The position numbers and the translations under genes were made by a program. Below are positions 52,269 through 61,598 of a stretch of 64,000 bases of DNA, piece after piece. The notes under the pieces are model-generated. The model did not search any database, was not told the origin of the DNA, and was given only the letters and a program-made list of their open reading frames with translations. The stretch is taken from assembly GCA_900314935.1 (NCBI GenBank), contig OMXE01000014.1, forward strand, positions 21,648-85,647, in the 5' to 3' direction. The first letter of the stretch is position 1, and the number at the start of each line of letters is the position of its first letter. This DNA comes from an uncultured Prevotella sp. (GTDB lineage Bacteria > Bacteroidota > Bacteroidia > Bacteroidales > Bacteroidaceae).

Positions 52269-53873
52269 TTACTCTTCTTCGATTTCGAAGGTTTTCCAAT
52301 ACTCAGCAGACCGATAAGCATCTTTCGTTCCTTTGGGAACGTATAAGATGGCCTTAGCGGTCTGCTGTGGTTGTTCTAAACGAATTGTTATCAGTTTCAC
52401 GCTATTTTCTGAATCATTAACCACCAGGTTGGGCGGTGTTGTTCCTTGGCAATGGATTTCCTTCAGGTTATCGCAATTACATAGCACCCTTTCTCCAATG
52501 GTGGTGAGACTTTGGGGGAGCGTGATGGAGGAAAGACTTACGCAACAATCGAAAGCAGATTCTCCTATATGAGTGACGCTGTTAGGAATGTTCACTGAGG
52601 TCAGGTTTCTACAGCCCCTGAAAGCTGCATCACCGATTGTTGTAACGCCATCGGGAATGATGACGGATCTCAAACCCTGACAATCATTGAATGCATAATC
52701 TTCTATTTGGGTAACTCCTTCAGGTATGGTGATAGACATTTTGTCGACGCATTGATTAAATGCGGCATTACCAATAACTTTTACGCTCTTGGGAATCATC
52801 ATGGTGTTCTTACAACTTGCAATCAGCTTATTCGTGACAGTCTCAATGATTGCATTACAGTTGTCACGCGAATCATAACGCGTATTCCCTTCCCTAACAT
52901 TAATGGATATGAGGTTACGGCATCCGGTGAAAAGCATTCCGTCAATGGATGTGACGCTCTTGGGGATAATAATGGAAGACAGACTTAAACAACTCATAAA
53001 AGCATCATTACCTATGGATGTGATTCCTTCAGGGAGTTCTATAGATGTCATACTCTTACAACTGCTAAAAGCGTATTCACCAATGGTTGTTACACTCTTG
53101 GGGAGAGTGATTGTTTGCAAGTTGTAGCAACAACTGAGAGCTGCTCTATCTAACATTGTAACGCCTTCAGGAATGGCTAAAGAGGTCATGCGACAACCCC
53201 AAAAAGCATTAGGACCTATTACTCTAACACTGTTGGGAATTATGGTGTTCAAACATCCTGCTATCAGCGTGTTTGTGGCTGTCTCGATAATAGCGTTGCA
53301 GTCGTTGTTCGAATCATAATGGGTATTACCTTTCTTTACTTTCATGGAATGCATATCGCTACATCCGGAGAAAGCCCATTCGCCAATGCTTTCCACACTA
53401 TTCGGAATAGTAACAGTAAACAAACCGGTATGAGCAAAGGCCCACTCCCCAATAGATTTCAAACCCTCAGAGAGGTTCACGGTAGTCAAAGACCAACAAC
53501 CTTCAAAGGCATGCTCACCAAGGGATGTTACACTCGCGGGAATGGTTACTGCTACCAGACCAGAGAAGCTGAAGGCTCCCCTTCTAATTGATGTAACGCT
53601 GTTGGGGATGGATATTGAGTACAGCTTGTTACAATTGTCGAATGCCTTCTCTCCAATGGATGTCACCGTATATTCAACTCCTTCTACTTGTATGGAAGCA
53701 GGAATCAACACCTGGCCTTGATAACGCCCATCACCACATGGTTTCACACAGGCTTCTTTCTTGATGGTATCAAGTTCATAATAGATGCCATCAACAATGC
53801 AGTCATCAGCCCAGCTTACTAATCCTATCGATAAGAAAAAACTTACCAACAAACATTTAAGGACATTGTACAT
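52269..53873 (-). CDS. Secreted BspA-type leucine-rich repeat protein
   Basis: The 534-residue protein has a signal peptide (MYNVLKCLLVSFFLSIGLVS) and about 16 BspA-type LRR_5 units of roughly 23 residues (TSIGEKAFDNCNKLYSISIP, then NSVTSIRRGAFSF and so on). Two longer inserts of the form NCNAIIETATNTLIAGCLNT separate blocks and repeat at about 190 and 330, so part of the array was duplicated. The C-terminus (LYVPKGTKDAYRSAEYWKTF) is the usual LRR_5 cap, with no type IX sorting domain. Surface adhesion or binding is typical for the family. Confidence 0.9.
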   Translation of the reverse strand: MYNVLKCLLVSFFLSIGLVSWADDCIVDGIYYELDTIKKEACVKPCGDGRYQGQVLIPASIQVEGVEYTVTSIGEKAFDNCNKLYSISIPNSVTSIRRGAFSFSGLVAVTIPASVTSLGEHAFEGCWSLTTVNLSEGLKSIGEWAFAHTGLFTVTIPNSVESIGEWAFSGCSDMHSMKVKKGNTHYDSNNDCNAIIETATNTLIAGCLNTIIPNSVRVIGPNAFWGCRMTSLAIPEGVTMLDRAALSCCYNLQTITLPKSVTTIGEYAFSSCKSMTSIELPEGITSIGNDAFMSCLSLSSIIIPKSVTSIDGMLFTGCRNLISINVREGNTRYDSRDNCNAIIETVTNKLIASCKNTMMIPKSVKVIGNAAFNQCVDKMSITIPEGVTQIEDYAFNDCQGLRSVIIPDGVTTIGDAAFRGCRNLTSVNIPNSVTHIGESAFDCCVSLSSITLPQSLTTIGERVLCNCDNLKEIHCQGTTPPNLVVNDSENSVKLITIRLEQPQQTAKAILYVPKGTKDAYRSAEYWKTFEIEEE

Positions 53874-53909
53874 ATTAGTCAGATTTAGAAGATTAAATTG
53901 TTTTCATGA

Positions 53910-53917
53910 CAAAGATA
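53910..53917 (-). promoter_or_regulatory. -7 element of the leucine-rich repeat gene
   Basis: TATCTTTG on the minus strand, 36 bases ahead of the start codon; the -33 is not clear. Confidence 0.5.
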
Positions 53918-54042
53918 TGAATAATAATCCAACGGATACGTAAGAACGGGTGTTTTTTATGTTTATTTTACATCTTTACTGATTGTAAACCATGGAGATA
54001 GAAAAAAATGAGAAAATATTCGGCTATATAAAAACAATTTGT

Positions 54043-54050
54043 TAACTTTG
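54043..54050 (+). promoter_or_regulatory. -7 element of the fused flavoprotein gene
   Basis: TAACTTTG lies 42 bases ahead of ATG 54093, with only a weak TTCG at the -33 position. Confidence 0.55.
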
Positions 54051-54092
54051 CATCCGATTTTGCAAGCAAATTGAAACAAACAAAATACTGTT

Positions 54093-56462
54093 ATGAACAA
54101 GATTGTCAGAAAAGAACAGTTCTCTGAGAAAGTTTTTCTATTTGAGATTGAGGCTCCGCTCATCGCAGCGAGTCGCAAAGCGGGTAACTTTGTCATTGTT
54201 CGTGTCGGAAAGAAAGGTGAGCGTATGCCGCTGACCATTGCCGGTGCAGACATTGACAAGGGAACGATCACGATTGTCGTACAACAAGTGGGATTATCGT
54301 CGAAGAAACTCTGCATGCTCAACGAGGGTGACTACGTGACAGATGTGGTCGGTCCGTTGGGAAATCCAACACACATTGAGAAATTCGGTACAGTGGTTTG
54401 TGCTGGTGGTGGCTTGGGTGTTGCTCCTATGCTGCCCATCATACAGGCACTGAAGGCTGCAGGGAACCGTGTCCTGTCGGTAATGGCCGGACGTTCGAAA
54501 GACCTGATTATTCTTGAAGATAAGGTTCGCGAGAGCTCTGACGAGGTGATCATCATGACTGATGACGGCTCGTATGGAGAGAAAGGTGTGGTAACCGTGG
54601 GTATTGAGAAGTTCATTGAACAGGAGCATGTCGATAAGGTATTCGCCATAGGTCCTCCTATCATGATGAAATTCTCGAACCTCACCGCACAGAAGCATGG
54701 CATTCCTTGTGAGGTATCACTGAACACCATCATGGTGGATGGTACAGGTATGTGTGGTGCCTGTCGTCTCACCATCGGTGGAAAGACGAAGTTCGTCTGC
54801 ATCGACGGTCCTGAGTTCGATGGTGCACTCGTCGACTGGGACGAGATGTTCAAGCGCATGGGTACCTTCAAGCGGGCCGAACAGGAAGAGATGGAGCACT
54901 TTGAAGAGCATCTGAATGATAAGGATGGGCAGGATAGGCTTGATGTGCAGAATGGGTCTAATAAGCCCATTGAGCCCATTGAGCCCATTAACCCCATTGA
55001 CTCTATCGAGTCTCTCACCGACCGCAATGCTCCTTGGCGTGATGAGCTCCGCAAGAGCATGAAAGCGAAGGAACGCACTCAGATAGAGCGTGTCATCATG
55101 CCAGAGCTTGATCCGGTTTATCGTGCCACCACTCGTACGGAAGAGGTGAACATCGGTCTGACCAAGGAGATGGCCATGACAGAGGCTAAGCGTTGTCTCG
55201 ACTGTGCCAAGCCTTCTTGCGTAGAAGGATGTCCGGTAAATATCAACATCCCTTCGTTCATCAAGAATATCGAGCGTGGTGATTTCCTTGCTGCAGCCAA
55301 GGTTCTTAAGCAGACCTCTGCCCTACCCGCCGTATGCGGTCGTGTTTGTCCGCAGGAAAAGCAGTGCGAAAGCAAGTGTATCCACCTGAAGATGAACGAG
55401 CCTGCTGTGGCCATCGGTTATCTGGAGCGCTTCGCTGCCGATTACGAACGTGAGAGCGGTAATATCTCATTACCTGAGATTGCTCCTGCCAACGGCATCA
55501 AGATTGCCGTTGTAGGTTCAGGTCCTGCCGGTCTTTCGTTTGCTGGTGACATGGTGAAGAAGGGTTACGACGTATATGTATTCGAGGCGCTGCACGAGAT
55601 TGGCGGTGTGCTGAAGTACGGTATCCCTGAATTCCGTCTGCCGAACAAGATCGTTGACGTGGAAATCGAGAACCTCGCGAAGATGGGCGTACACTTCCAG
55701 ACTGACGTCATCGTGGGTAAGACCATCAGCGTGGAGCAGTTGGAGAAACAGAACTTCAAGGGTATCTTCGTGGGTTCTGGTGCCGGTCTGCCGAACTTCA
55801 TGAACATCCCTGGCGAGAATGCCATCAACATCATGTCGTCAAACGAATACCTGACACGTGTGAACCTGATGGATGCTGCCAATCCTACTACAGATACTCC
55901 GCTTAACTTCGGTAAGAACGTACTGGTAGTGGGTGGTGGTAATACGGCCATGGACTCTTGTCGTACTGCCAAACGACTGGGTGGAAACGTCACCTTAGTA
56001 TATAGACGTAGCGAACAGGAGATGCCTGCTCGTCTGGAGGAGGTGAAACATGCCAAGGAGGAAGGTATCAACTTCCTGACCCTGCACAACCCCATTGAGT
56101 ATATTGCCGACGAGAACGGTGCTGTTAAGGCTGCTGTGCTACAGGTGATGGAACTGGGCGAACCTGATGCTTCCGGTCGTCGCTCTCCTGTTCCCGTGGA
56201 AGGCAAGACGGTAACCCTCGAGGTGGATCAGGTGATTGTGGCTGTTGGTGTATCTCCCAACCCGCTCGTACCGAAGTCTATTGAAGGACTGGAACTGGGA
56301 CGTAAGAACACCATCGTGGTGAACGAGGGAATGCAGTCGGCCCGTTCAGAGATCTTCGCTGGTGGTGATATCGTACGCGGTGGTGCTACGGTGATTCTCG
56401 CCATGGGCGACGGTCGTCGTGCGGCAGCCAACATGGACGAGTATCTTCAGAAGAAACAGTAG
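54093..56462 (+). CDS. Fused NfnA/NfnB-like (SudB-GltD) flavoprotein
   Basis: The 789-residue protein joins two modules that are separate subunits in NfnAB or SudAB. Residues 1-270 are a ferredoxin-reductase type FAD/NAD module with a 2Fe-2S site (DGTGMCGACRLTIGGKTKFV). Residues about 330-789 are a GltD-type NADPH module with 4Fe-4S cysteines (CLDCAKPSCVEGCP, CGRVCPQEKQCESKC) and FAD and NADPH loops (VVGSGPAGLSFAGDMVKKGY, VVGGGNTAMDSCRTAKRLGG). The linker contains PIEPIEPINPIDSIE, coded by a 9-bp tandem repeat. It may act as a transhydrogenase between NADH, ferredoxin and NADPH or as a glutamate synthase small chain. Confidence 0.92.
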   Translation: MNKIVRKEQFSEKVFLFEIEAPLIAASRKAGNFVIVRVGKKGERMPLTIAGADIDKGTITIVVQQVGLSSKKLCMLNEGDYVTDVVGPLGNPTHIEKFGTVVCAGGGLGVAPMLPIIQALKAAGNRVLSVMAGRSKDLIILEDKVRESSDEVIIMTDDGSYGEKGVVTVGIEKFIEQEHVDKVFAIGPPIMMKFSNLTAQKHGIPCEVSLNTIMVDGTGMCGACRLTIGGKTKFVCIDGPEFDGALVDWDEMFKRMGTFKRAEQEEMEHFEEHLNDKDGQDRLDVQNGSNKPIEPIEPINPIDSIESLTDRNAPWRDELRKSMKAKERTQIERVIMPELDPVYRATTRTEEVNIGLTKEMAMTEAKRCLDCAKPSCVEGCPVNINIPSFIKNIERGDFLAAAKVLKQTSALPAVCGRVCPQEKQCESKCIHLKMNEPAVAIGYLERFAADYERESGNISLPEIAPANGIKIAVVGSGPAGLSFAGDMVKKGYDVYVFEALHEIGGVLKYGIPEFRLPNKIVDVEIENLAKMGVHFQTDVIVGKTISVEQLEKQNFKGIFVGSGAGLPNFMNIPGENAINIMSSNEYLTRVNLMDAANPTTDTPLNFGKNVLVVGGGNTAMDSCRTAKRLGGNVTLVYRRSEQEMPARLEEVKHAKEEGINFLTLHNPIEYIADENGAVKAAVLQVMELGEPDASGRRSPVPVEGKTVTLEVDQVIVAVGVSPNPLVPKSIEGLELGRKNTIVVNEGMQSARSEIFAGGDIVRGGATVILAMGDGRRAAANMDEYLQKKQ

Positions 56463-56468
56463 TTCAAG

Positions 56469-56837
56469 ATGAACGGACTATATACCATCATTTTGCTCAT
56501 ACTAAGCAATGTCTTCATGACACTGGCTTGGTATGGGCATTTGAAATTACAGGAATCAGGTGTTTCCAGTAACTGGCCGCTGTTGGGCGTCATTGTTTTC
56601 TCATGGTGCATCGCCTTTTTTGAGTACTGCTGTCAGGTTCCTGCCAACAGGTTGGGATTCGTTGAAAACGGCGGTCCTTTCAACCTCATCCAGCTGAAGG
56701 TGATACAGGAGTGTATTTCGCTGGGCGTGTTCTGCATCATTGCCAACATCATGTTCCAAGGCACTCATCTGCACTGGAACCATATCCTGGCGTTTTTCCT
56801 GATTATCTGTGCCGTGTATCTCGTATTCATGAAATAG
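56469..56837 (+). CDS. DMT-superfamily small membrane protein (DUF486)
   Basis: The 122-residue protein has four membrane helices and the DUF486 pattern: TIILLILSNVFMTLAWYGHL, then WPLLGVIVFSWCIAFFEYCC followed by QVPANRLGF and QLKVIQECISLGVFCIIAN. Members look like half transporters of the drug/metabolite superfamily, but their substrates are unknown. It starts six bases after the flavoprotein gene and is cotranscribed with it. Confidence 0.9.
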   Translation: MNGLYTIILLILSNVFMTLAWYGHLKLQESGVSSNWPLLGVIVFSWCIAFFEYCCQVPANRLGFVENGGPFNLIQLKVIQECISLGVFCIIANIMFQGTHLHWNHILAFFLIICAVYLVFMK

Positions 56838-56877
56838 ACTGATGGTTCAACGTACTAAGTAAAAAATCGTTAATCAT

Positions 56878-56908
56878 TTTGCGGTAACAAATATTCTTCG
56901 TATCTTTG
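56878..56908 (+). promoter_or_regulatory. Promoter of the PD40-protein unit
   Basis: TTTG at 56878-56881 and TATCTTTG at 56901-56908 are 19 bases apart, 25 bases ahead of ATG 56934. Confidence 0.8.
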
Positions 56909-56933
56909 TTTTCTCATAGTGCATGAAAGGAAA

Positions 56934-58085
56934 ATGAAGATACGAAGATTTTTTATTATACTTGCAGTGTTGGCCATCTGTCAGATGACATACGCGCAGA
57001 AAAGGAAGAACGCCAAGCCCACTCCCAAGAAAAAGACAGAGGTTGTTCAGCGTTCTCCTGCCGAGCTGCTTTTCGAGAACATGCTCGAGAATACGCAACG
57101 CGTGTTCTTCATCGATAGTATGGTGGTTGACAAGGATAACTTCATCCAACACATCCCCCTACCCCGTGAATGCGGAACCATCAGTTCCCAGCAAGAAGGA
57201 GAGAACATGATTGCTGCCTATCTGAATGAGTTCGGGAACAAGATGTATTACTCCGTGAGGGACACCATGGGTAATGCGTCTATCTACACAAAGGACAAGC
57301 TGGGCAACGACTGGTCGAAGCCCATGGGACTAACAGGGATTGATAACATGACCAATCCCGACTATCCTTTCATGATGCCTGATGGAACCACTTTCTATTT
57401 CTCACAGAAAAGCGATGAAACCCTGGGCGGATATGATATCTTCGTGACACGTTACGACAGTAGTACGGGAGAGTTCCTGAAGCCTAATAATATGGGACTG
57501 CCTTTCAACTCCTCTGCCAACGACTATATGTATGTGGTGGATGAACTTGATTCTTTGGGATGGCTGGTAACCGACAGGTTCCAACCTGAAGGGAAGGTGT
57601 GCATCTATACCTTCGTTCCCTCTAAGACAAGGGAGAACTTCGACCTGGGCGAGATGTCGGAATCTGAGGTACGACAGTTCGCTACGATACATAGTATTCA
57701 AGACACGTGGCCCAGTGAAGAGGCAAGAAGCGAAGCCCTGCTGCGTCTCGAGAACATGAAGAACAGGAACACACCGCGTCGGGAGACTGCCTCGTTCACG
57801 TTTGATGTGAACGATGAGATTACTTATCACACCCCAGGCGATTTCCGCTCATCTACTGCCCGTGATATGTTCATGGAGTTATTACAGCAGAAAGAACGTA
57901 ACCAGGAATATGCACAGCGCCTGGAAACCATGCGTGAACGGTATTATCATGCTGATGATGCAGAACGTGCTTCCATGCGGAAGTCCATCCTCGATGCTGA
58001 GAAGGAACTGGAGCGGCAGAACGTGCAGATCCTTAATACAGAGAAAAGAATTCGCAATGCAGAAATCATGTCATTAACTAAATAA
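56934..58085 (+). CDS. Exported PD40 (TolB-like propeller) protein
   Basis: The 383-residue protein has a signal peptide (MKIRRFFIILAVLAICQMTY, cleavage after YAQ or nearby). WD40-like PD40 blades follow (NKMYYSVRDTMGNASIYTKD, PDYPFMMPDGTTFYFSQKSD, GGYDIFVTRYDSSTGEF), and a helical C-terminus (QEYAQRLETMRERYYHADDA) forms a coiled coil. Such proteins are periplasmic and often linked to the cell envelope or gliding-type machinery; no partner is seen. ATG 56934 is chosen over an upstream GTG at 56919 because it is 25 bases from the -7 element. Confidence 0.8.
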   Translation: MKIRRFFIILAVLAICQMTYAQKRKNAKPTPKKKTEVVQRSPAELLFENMLENTQRVFFIDSMVVDKDNFIQHIPLPRECGTISSQQEGENMIAAYLNEFGNKMYYSVRDTMGNASIYTKDKLGNDWSKPMGLTGIDNMTNPDYPFMMPDGTTFYFSQKSDETLGGYDIFVTRYDSSTGEFLKPNNMGLPFNSSANDYMYVVDELDSLGWLVTDRFQPEGKVCIYTFVPSKTRENFDLGEMSESEVRQFATIHSIQDTWPSEEARSEALLRLENMKNRNTPRRETASFTFDVNDEITYHTPGDFRSSTARDMFMELLQQKERNQEYAQRLETMRERYYHADDAERASMRKSILDAEKELERQNVQILNTEKRIRNAEIMSLTK

Positions 58086-58093
58086 TCCAGCTT

Positions 58094-58963
58094 ATGAAGT
58101 ACTTTGAACCATCTGAACTGATTATCAATGCCGACGGCTCGTGCTTTCACCTGCACCTCCGTCCTGAACAGTTGGCCGACCGTGTGATCCTTGTAGGAGA
58201 CCCAGCACGTGTGAATACCGTAGCCGACCACTTCGACGAGAAAGAATGCGAAGTGTCAAGTCGTGAGTTCCACACCATCACCGGTACTTACAAGGGTAAA
58301 CGCATCACTGTGCAGTCGCATGGTATTGGATGTGACAATATCGACATTGTGATGAACGAACTCGACACACTGGCTAATATTGATTACGAGAGTCGTACTG
58401 AGAAGCCTGAACACCGTACACTTACTTGTGTACGCATCGGTACTTGCGGCGGATTGCAGCCATTCACACCTACAGGCTGTTTTATTGCCAGCGTGAAGAG
58501 TATTGGTTTCGACGGACTGCTGAACTACTATGCTGACCGTAACAAGGTGTGCGACCTTGAACTGGAAGAAGCTTTCAAGAAGCACATGCAGTGGGATCCC
58601 ATCAAAGGCGCTCCTTATGTAGCTGTTGCTGATCAGGCGCTTATCGACCAGATAGCACAAGACGACATGGTTTGTGGCTATACCATATCATGTGGTGGTT
58701 TCTACGGTCCTCAGGGACGAGTGCTCCGTGCTGCTATTGCTGATCCTAAGCAGAACGAAAAGATAGAGGCTTTCGAATACGAGGGTATGAATATCTGTAA
58801 CTTCGAGATGGAGTCTTCGGCACTCGCTGGTATGGCCTCACTCTTAGGTCACCGTGCCATGACTTGCTGCATGGTTATCGCCAACCGCTATGCGAAGGAG
58901 ATGAATACCGAGTACAAGAACACTATCGATACGCTCATCGAGAAAGTACTTGAAAGAATCTAA
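58094..58963 (+). CDS. Nucleoside phosphorylase
   Basis: The 289-residue protein is a member of the purine/uridine phosphorylase family: VILVGDPARVNTVADHFDEK, RIGTCGGLQPFTPTGCF and the nucleoside-binding NICNFEMESSALAGMASLLG. These enzymes split ribonucleosides with phosphate in salvage. The uridine type is suggested by the FEMESS pattern, but purine activity cannot be excluded. Follows the PD40 gene after eight bases. Confidence 0.88.
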   Translation: MKYFEPSELIINADGSCFHLHLRPEQLADRVILVGDPARVNTVADHFDEKECEVSSREFHTITGTYKGKRITVQSHGIGCDNIDIVMNELDTLANIDYESRTEKPEHRTLTCVRIGTCGGLQPFTPTGCFIASVKSIGFDGLLNYYADRNKVCDLELEEAFKKHMQWDPIKGAPYVAVADQALIDQIAQDDMVCGYTISCGGFYGPQGRVLRAAIADPKQNEKIEAFEYEGMNICNFEMESSALAGMASLLGHRAMTCCMVIANRYAKEMNTEYKNTIDTLIEKVLERI

Positions 58964-58991
58964 CCGCAAGATGGTTCCAAAAGAGACAGCA

Positions 58992-60026
58992 ATGACCTCA
59001 TTTGAAAGTGACTACAATAACGGGGCGCATCCGGAAATACTGCGCCGTCTTTTAGAGACGAACGATAGTCAAAGTGCTTCTTATGGCTATGACGAGTGGA
59101 GCGAAGCTGCACGTAAGAAGATTCGCGAAGCCTGTCAGAGTCCTGACGCAGACGTTTATTTCCTTGTCGGCGGAACACAAGTCAACGCCACCGTGATAGA
59201 TGCGCTCCTGCCTTCTTATGGTGCGGTCATTGCTGTCAGCTCGGCTCATATCAATGTTCATGAGTCAGGAGCTGTTGAGGCCAGTGGTCATAAGGTCATC
59301 ACACTGCCTTCACACAACGGTAAGATGCTCCCGGAAGATTTGTCGGGATACATGCAGCGATTCTATGCTGATCCAACGTGGGAACACATGGCCTTCCCGG
59401 GAATGGTCTATATCACCTTTCCAACGGAACTCGGCACTCTATATTCATCAGCCGAAATAGAACAGATCTATACTACTTGTCAGAAGTACCAGATTCCACT
59501 ATTCGTTGACGGAGCTCGATTGGGCTATGGACTGATGGCTGAGGAGTGCGATATTGACCTGCCTTGGCTTGCGCACCATTGCGATGCATTCTACATTGGC
59601 GGAACAAAGGTCGGAGCGTTCTGCGGTGAAGCGGTGGTGTTTCCCCAAGGAGCACCAACAGGGTTCTTCACCATCGTCAAACGTCATGGCGCTTTATTGG
59701 CAAAGAGTCGGATAGCAGGAGTACAGTTTGATGCGCTCTTCACCAACAACCTCTACTTCCAGATATCCCGTCATGCGCTGGTCATGGCTTCCCGTCTCCG
59801 TCAACTCTTCATCGATGCGGACATTCCCATCAAGAACTCTCCCACCAATCAGCAGTTTGTCGTACTCACCAATACACAACTTCAGCAACTCATGTCAAAG
59901 GTACTCTTCGAAACATGGGAGCCTATTGACGATGAACATACCCTATGTCGCTTTGTTACCAGTTGGGCTACAACTGAAGCCGACATAGAAGAACTGTCAC
60001 GTGCCATTAAGTCTGTTATCTCATGA
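58992..60026 (+). CDS. Low-specificity L-threonine aldolase (beta-eliminating lyase family)
   Basis: A PLP fold type I enzyme of 344 residues that cleaves threonine or allo-threonine to glycine and acetaldehyde. Seen: SFESDYNNGAHPEILRRLLE at the start, the glycine-rich VGGTQVNATV, the pocket VDGARLGYGLMAEE and the Schiff-base region DAFYIGGTKVGAFCGEAVVF. I chose ATG 58992 by conservation; ATG 58971, seven codons upstream, is possible. It overlaps mnmE by four bases. Its product glycine could feed the glycine cleavage system elsewhere in the window. Confidence 0.9.
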   Translation: MTSFESDYNNGAHPEILRRLLETNDSQSASYGYDEWSEAARKKIREACQSPDADVYFLVGGTQVNATVIDALLPSYGAVIAVSSAHINVHESGAVEASGHKVITLPSHNGKMLPEDLSGYMQRFYADPTWEHMAFPGMVYITFPTELGTLYSSAEIEQIYTTCQKYQIPLFVDGARLGYGLMAEECDIDLPWLAHHCDAFYIGGTKVGAFCGEAVVFPQGAPTGFFTIVKRHGALLAKSRIAGVQFDALFTNNLYFQISRHALVMASRLRQLFIDADIPIKNSPTNQQFVVLTNTQLQQLMSKVLFETWEPIDDEHTLCRFVTSWATTEADIEELSRAIKSVIS

Positions 60027-61399
60027 ACGATACCATCTGCGCCCTTGCTACAGCTACAGGTGGTGCCCTCGGCATCATCCGTGTAAGTGGTCCCCAAGCC
60101 TTTGATGCTGTATCCGCTATTTGTGCTGTCAAATGTGCCGATTGTGCCCCCAACACGGTGCACTACACACACATCATTTCTCCCCTCCCTTTGGAGGGGG
60201 CGGGGGTGGCTCTAGTGATTGATGAGGTAATGGTATCTGTTTTCAAAGCGCCACGAAGCTACACAGGTGAAGATGCTGTGGAAATATCCTGTCATGGTTC
60301 CCGTTATATATTAAATAAGGTGTTGGAATTACTCATCCAAAACGGCTGTCGTATGGCCAACCCTGGTGAGTTCACCCAGCGTGCCTACCTCAATGGTAAG
60401 ATGGATCTGAGTCAGGCAGAGGCTGTAGCCGACCTCATCGCATCCACCAACAAAGCTACGCACCAGATGGCTATGAACCAGCTGCGTGGTAACTTCTCAG
60501 GAGAACTGGCGCAATTGCGCGAACAACTCCTGAAGCTCACGTCGTTGTTGGAACTTGAGCTCGACTTCTCCGACCATGAAGATCTGGAATTTGCCAACCG
60601 AGATGAATTGCTTGAGCTTACCAAAAAGATTGACAATCGCATCACTTCCCTCGCCCACTCTTTTGAAACTGGACAAGCCATTAAGCAAGGAATTCCTGTA
60701 GCCATCGTTGGTAAAACGAATGTGGGTAAAAGCACATTACTCAATCAACTCCTGAAAGACGATCGAGCCATCGTCAGCAACTATCATGGTACCACTCGCG
60801 ACACGATTGAAGACACCATTGACATTAACGGAATCACCTTCCGATTCATCGATACGGCAGGTATTCGTCAGACCGTTGATGAGATAGAACAGATTGGTAT
60901 CAAACGTACATATCAAGCCATCGACAAAGCACGTATCGTACTTTGGATGATTGATTCCGAACCCTCAACTAAAGAAATAGAGGAAATCGCTCAACGCACT
61001 AAAGGTAAATCACTTATTACTATCATCAACAAGATAGACAAGAACGTAAACGATTCCCTCTCTTCTCTTTCTCAACTAAGCTCCCCTATTATTCGAATTG
61101 CAGCCAAATTCGGACAAGGCATTGATACGCTTGAGCAAGCCATCTACACTGCAGCCAACATTCCGCATTTGGCAGAAACCGATATTGTTGTTTCAAATGC
61201 CCGCCACTACGACGCCCTTGTCCGTGCGCAAGATAGTATTCAGCGTGTCATCATGGGTATGGAGCAACAGATTCCTGGCGACCTGCTCGCAGAAGATCTC
61301 AGACTCACCATCAACCATCTCGCAGAGATTACTGGTGGTCAAATCACCCCTAACGAAGTGTTAGGAAATATCTTTAAGAATTTCTGCGTGGGAAAGTAA
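60023..61399 (+). CDS. mnmE: tRNA modification GTPase MnmE
   Basis: MnmE works with MnmG to modify U34 of several tRNAs. The 458 residues have the folate-binding N-domain (TICALATATGGALGIIRVSG), G1 VGKTNVGKSTLLNQLL, G3 DTAG, G4 NKID and the C-terminal FCVGK with the catalytic Cys. An extra 12-residue loop (SPLPLEGAGVAL) near residue 55 is coded by a hairpin-like CCCCTCCCTTTGGAGGGGG sequence (60182-60200) and looks like an in-frame repeat insertion. Confidence 0.96.
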   Translation: MNDTICALATATGGALGIIRVSGPQAFDAVSAICAVKCADCAPNTVHYTHIISPLPLEGAGVALVIDEVMVSVFKAPRSYTGEDAVEISCHGSRYILNKVLELLIQNGCRMANPGEFTQRAYLNGKMDLSQAEAVADLIASTNKATHQMAMNQLRGNFSGELAQLREQLLKLTSLLELELDFSDHEDLEFANRDELLELTKKIDNRITSLAHSFETGQAIKQGIPVAIVGKTNVGKSTLLNQLLKDDRAIVSNYHGTTRDTIEDTIDINGITFRFIDTAGIRQTVDEIEQIGIKRTYQAIDKARIVLWMIDSEPSTKEIEEIAQRTKGKSLITIINKIDKNVNDSLSSLSQLSSPIIRIAAKFGQGIDTLEQAIYTAANIPHLAETDIVVSNARHYDALVRAQDSIQRVIMGMEQQIPGDLLAEDLRLTINHLAEITGGQITPNEVLGNIFKNFCVGK

Positions 61400-61598
61400 C
61401 ATAACACATTAACGTTCCACCTCCTAATGAAGTCAGATGGAGTAATGCTAAAGAACCAGCCGTTGCCTTCTGCAATATAGCGATGCTCTCTATGTTGGTA
61501 AACTGCTGACCATGCGTCTCATTTCTCTATACTCATTCATGCGGTGCTCAGTCACTAAATTTCAAAGAAAAGTACAGAATCTCCAAAGACAACCGGCG

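Noticed and set aside
61400-61598. Possible gene between mnmE and the receptor
   Set aside because: No open frame with protein-like composition and no clear hairpin were seen in this stretch.
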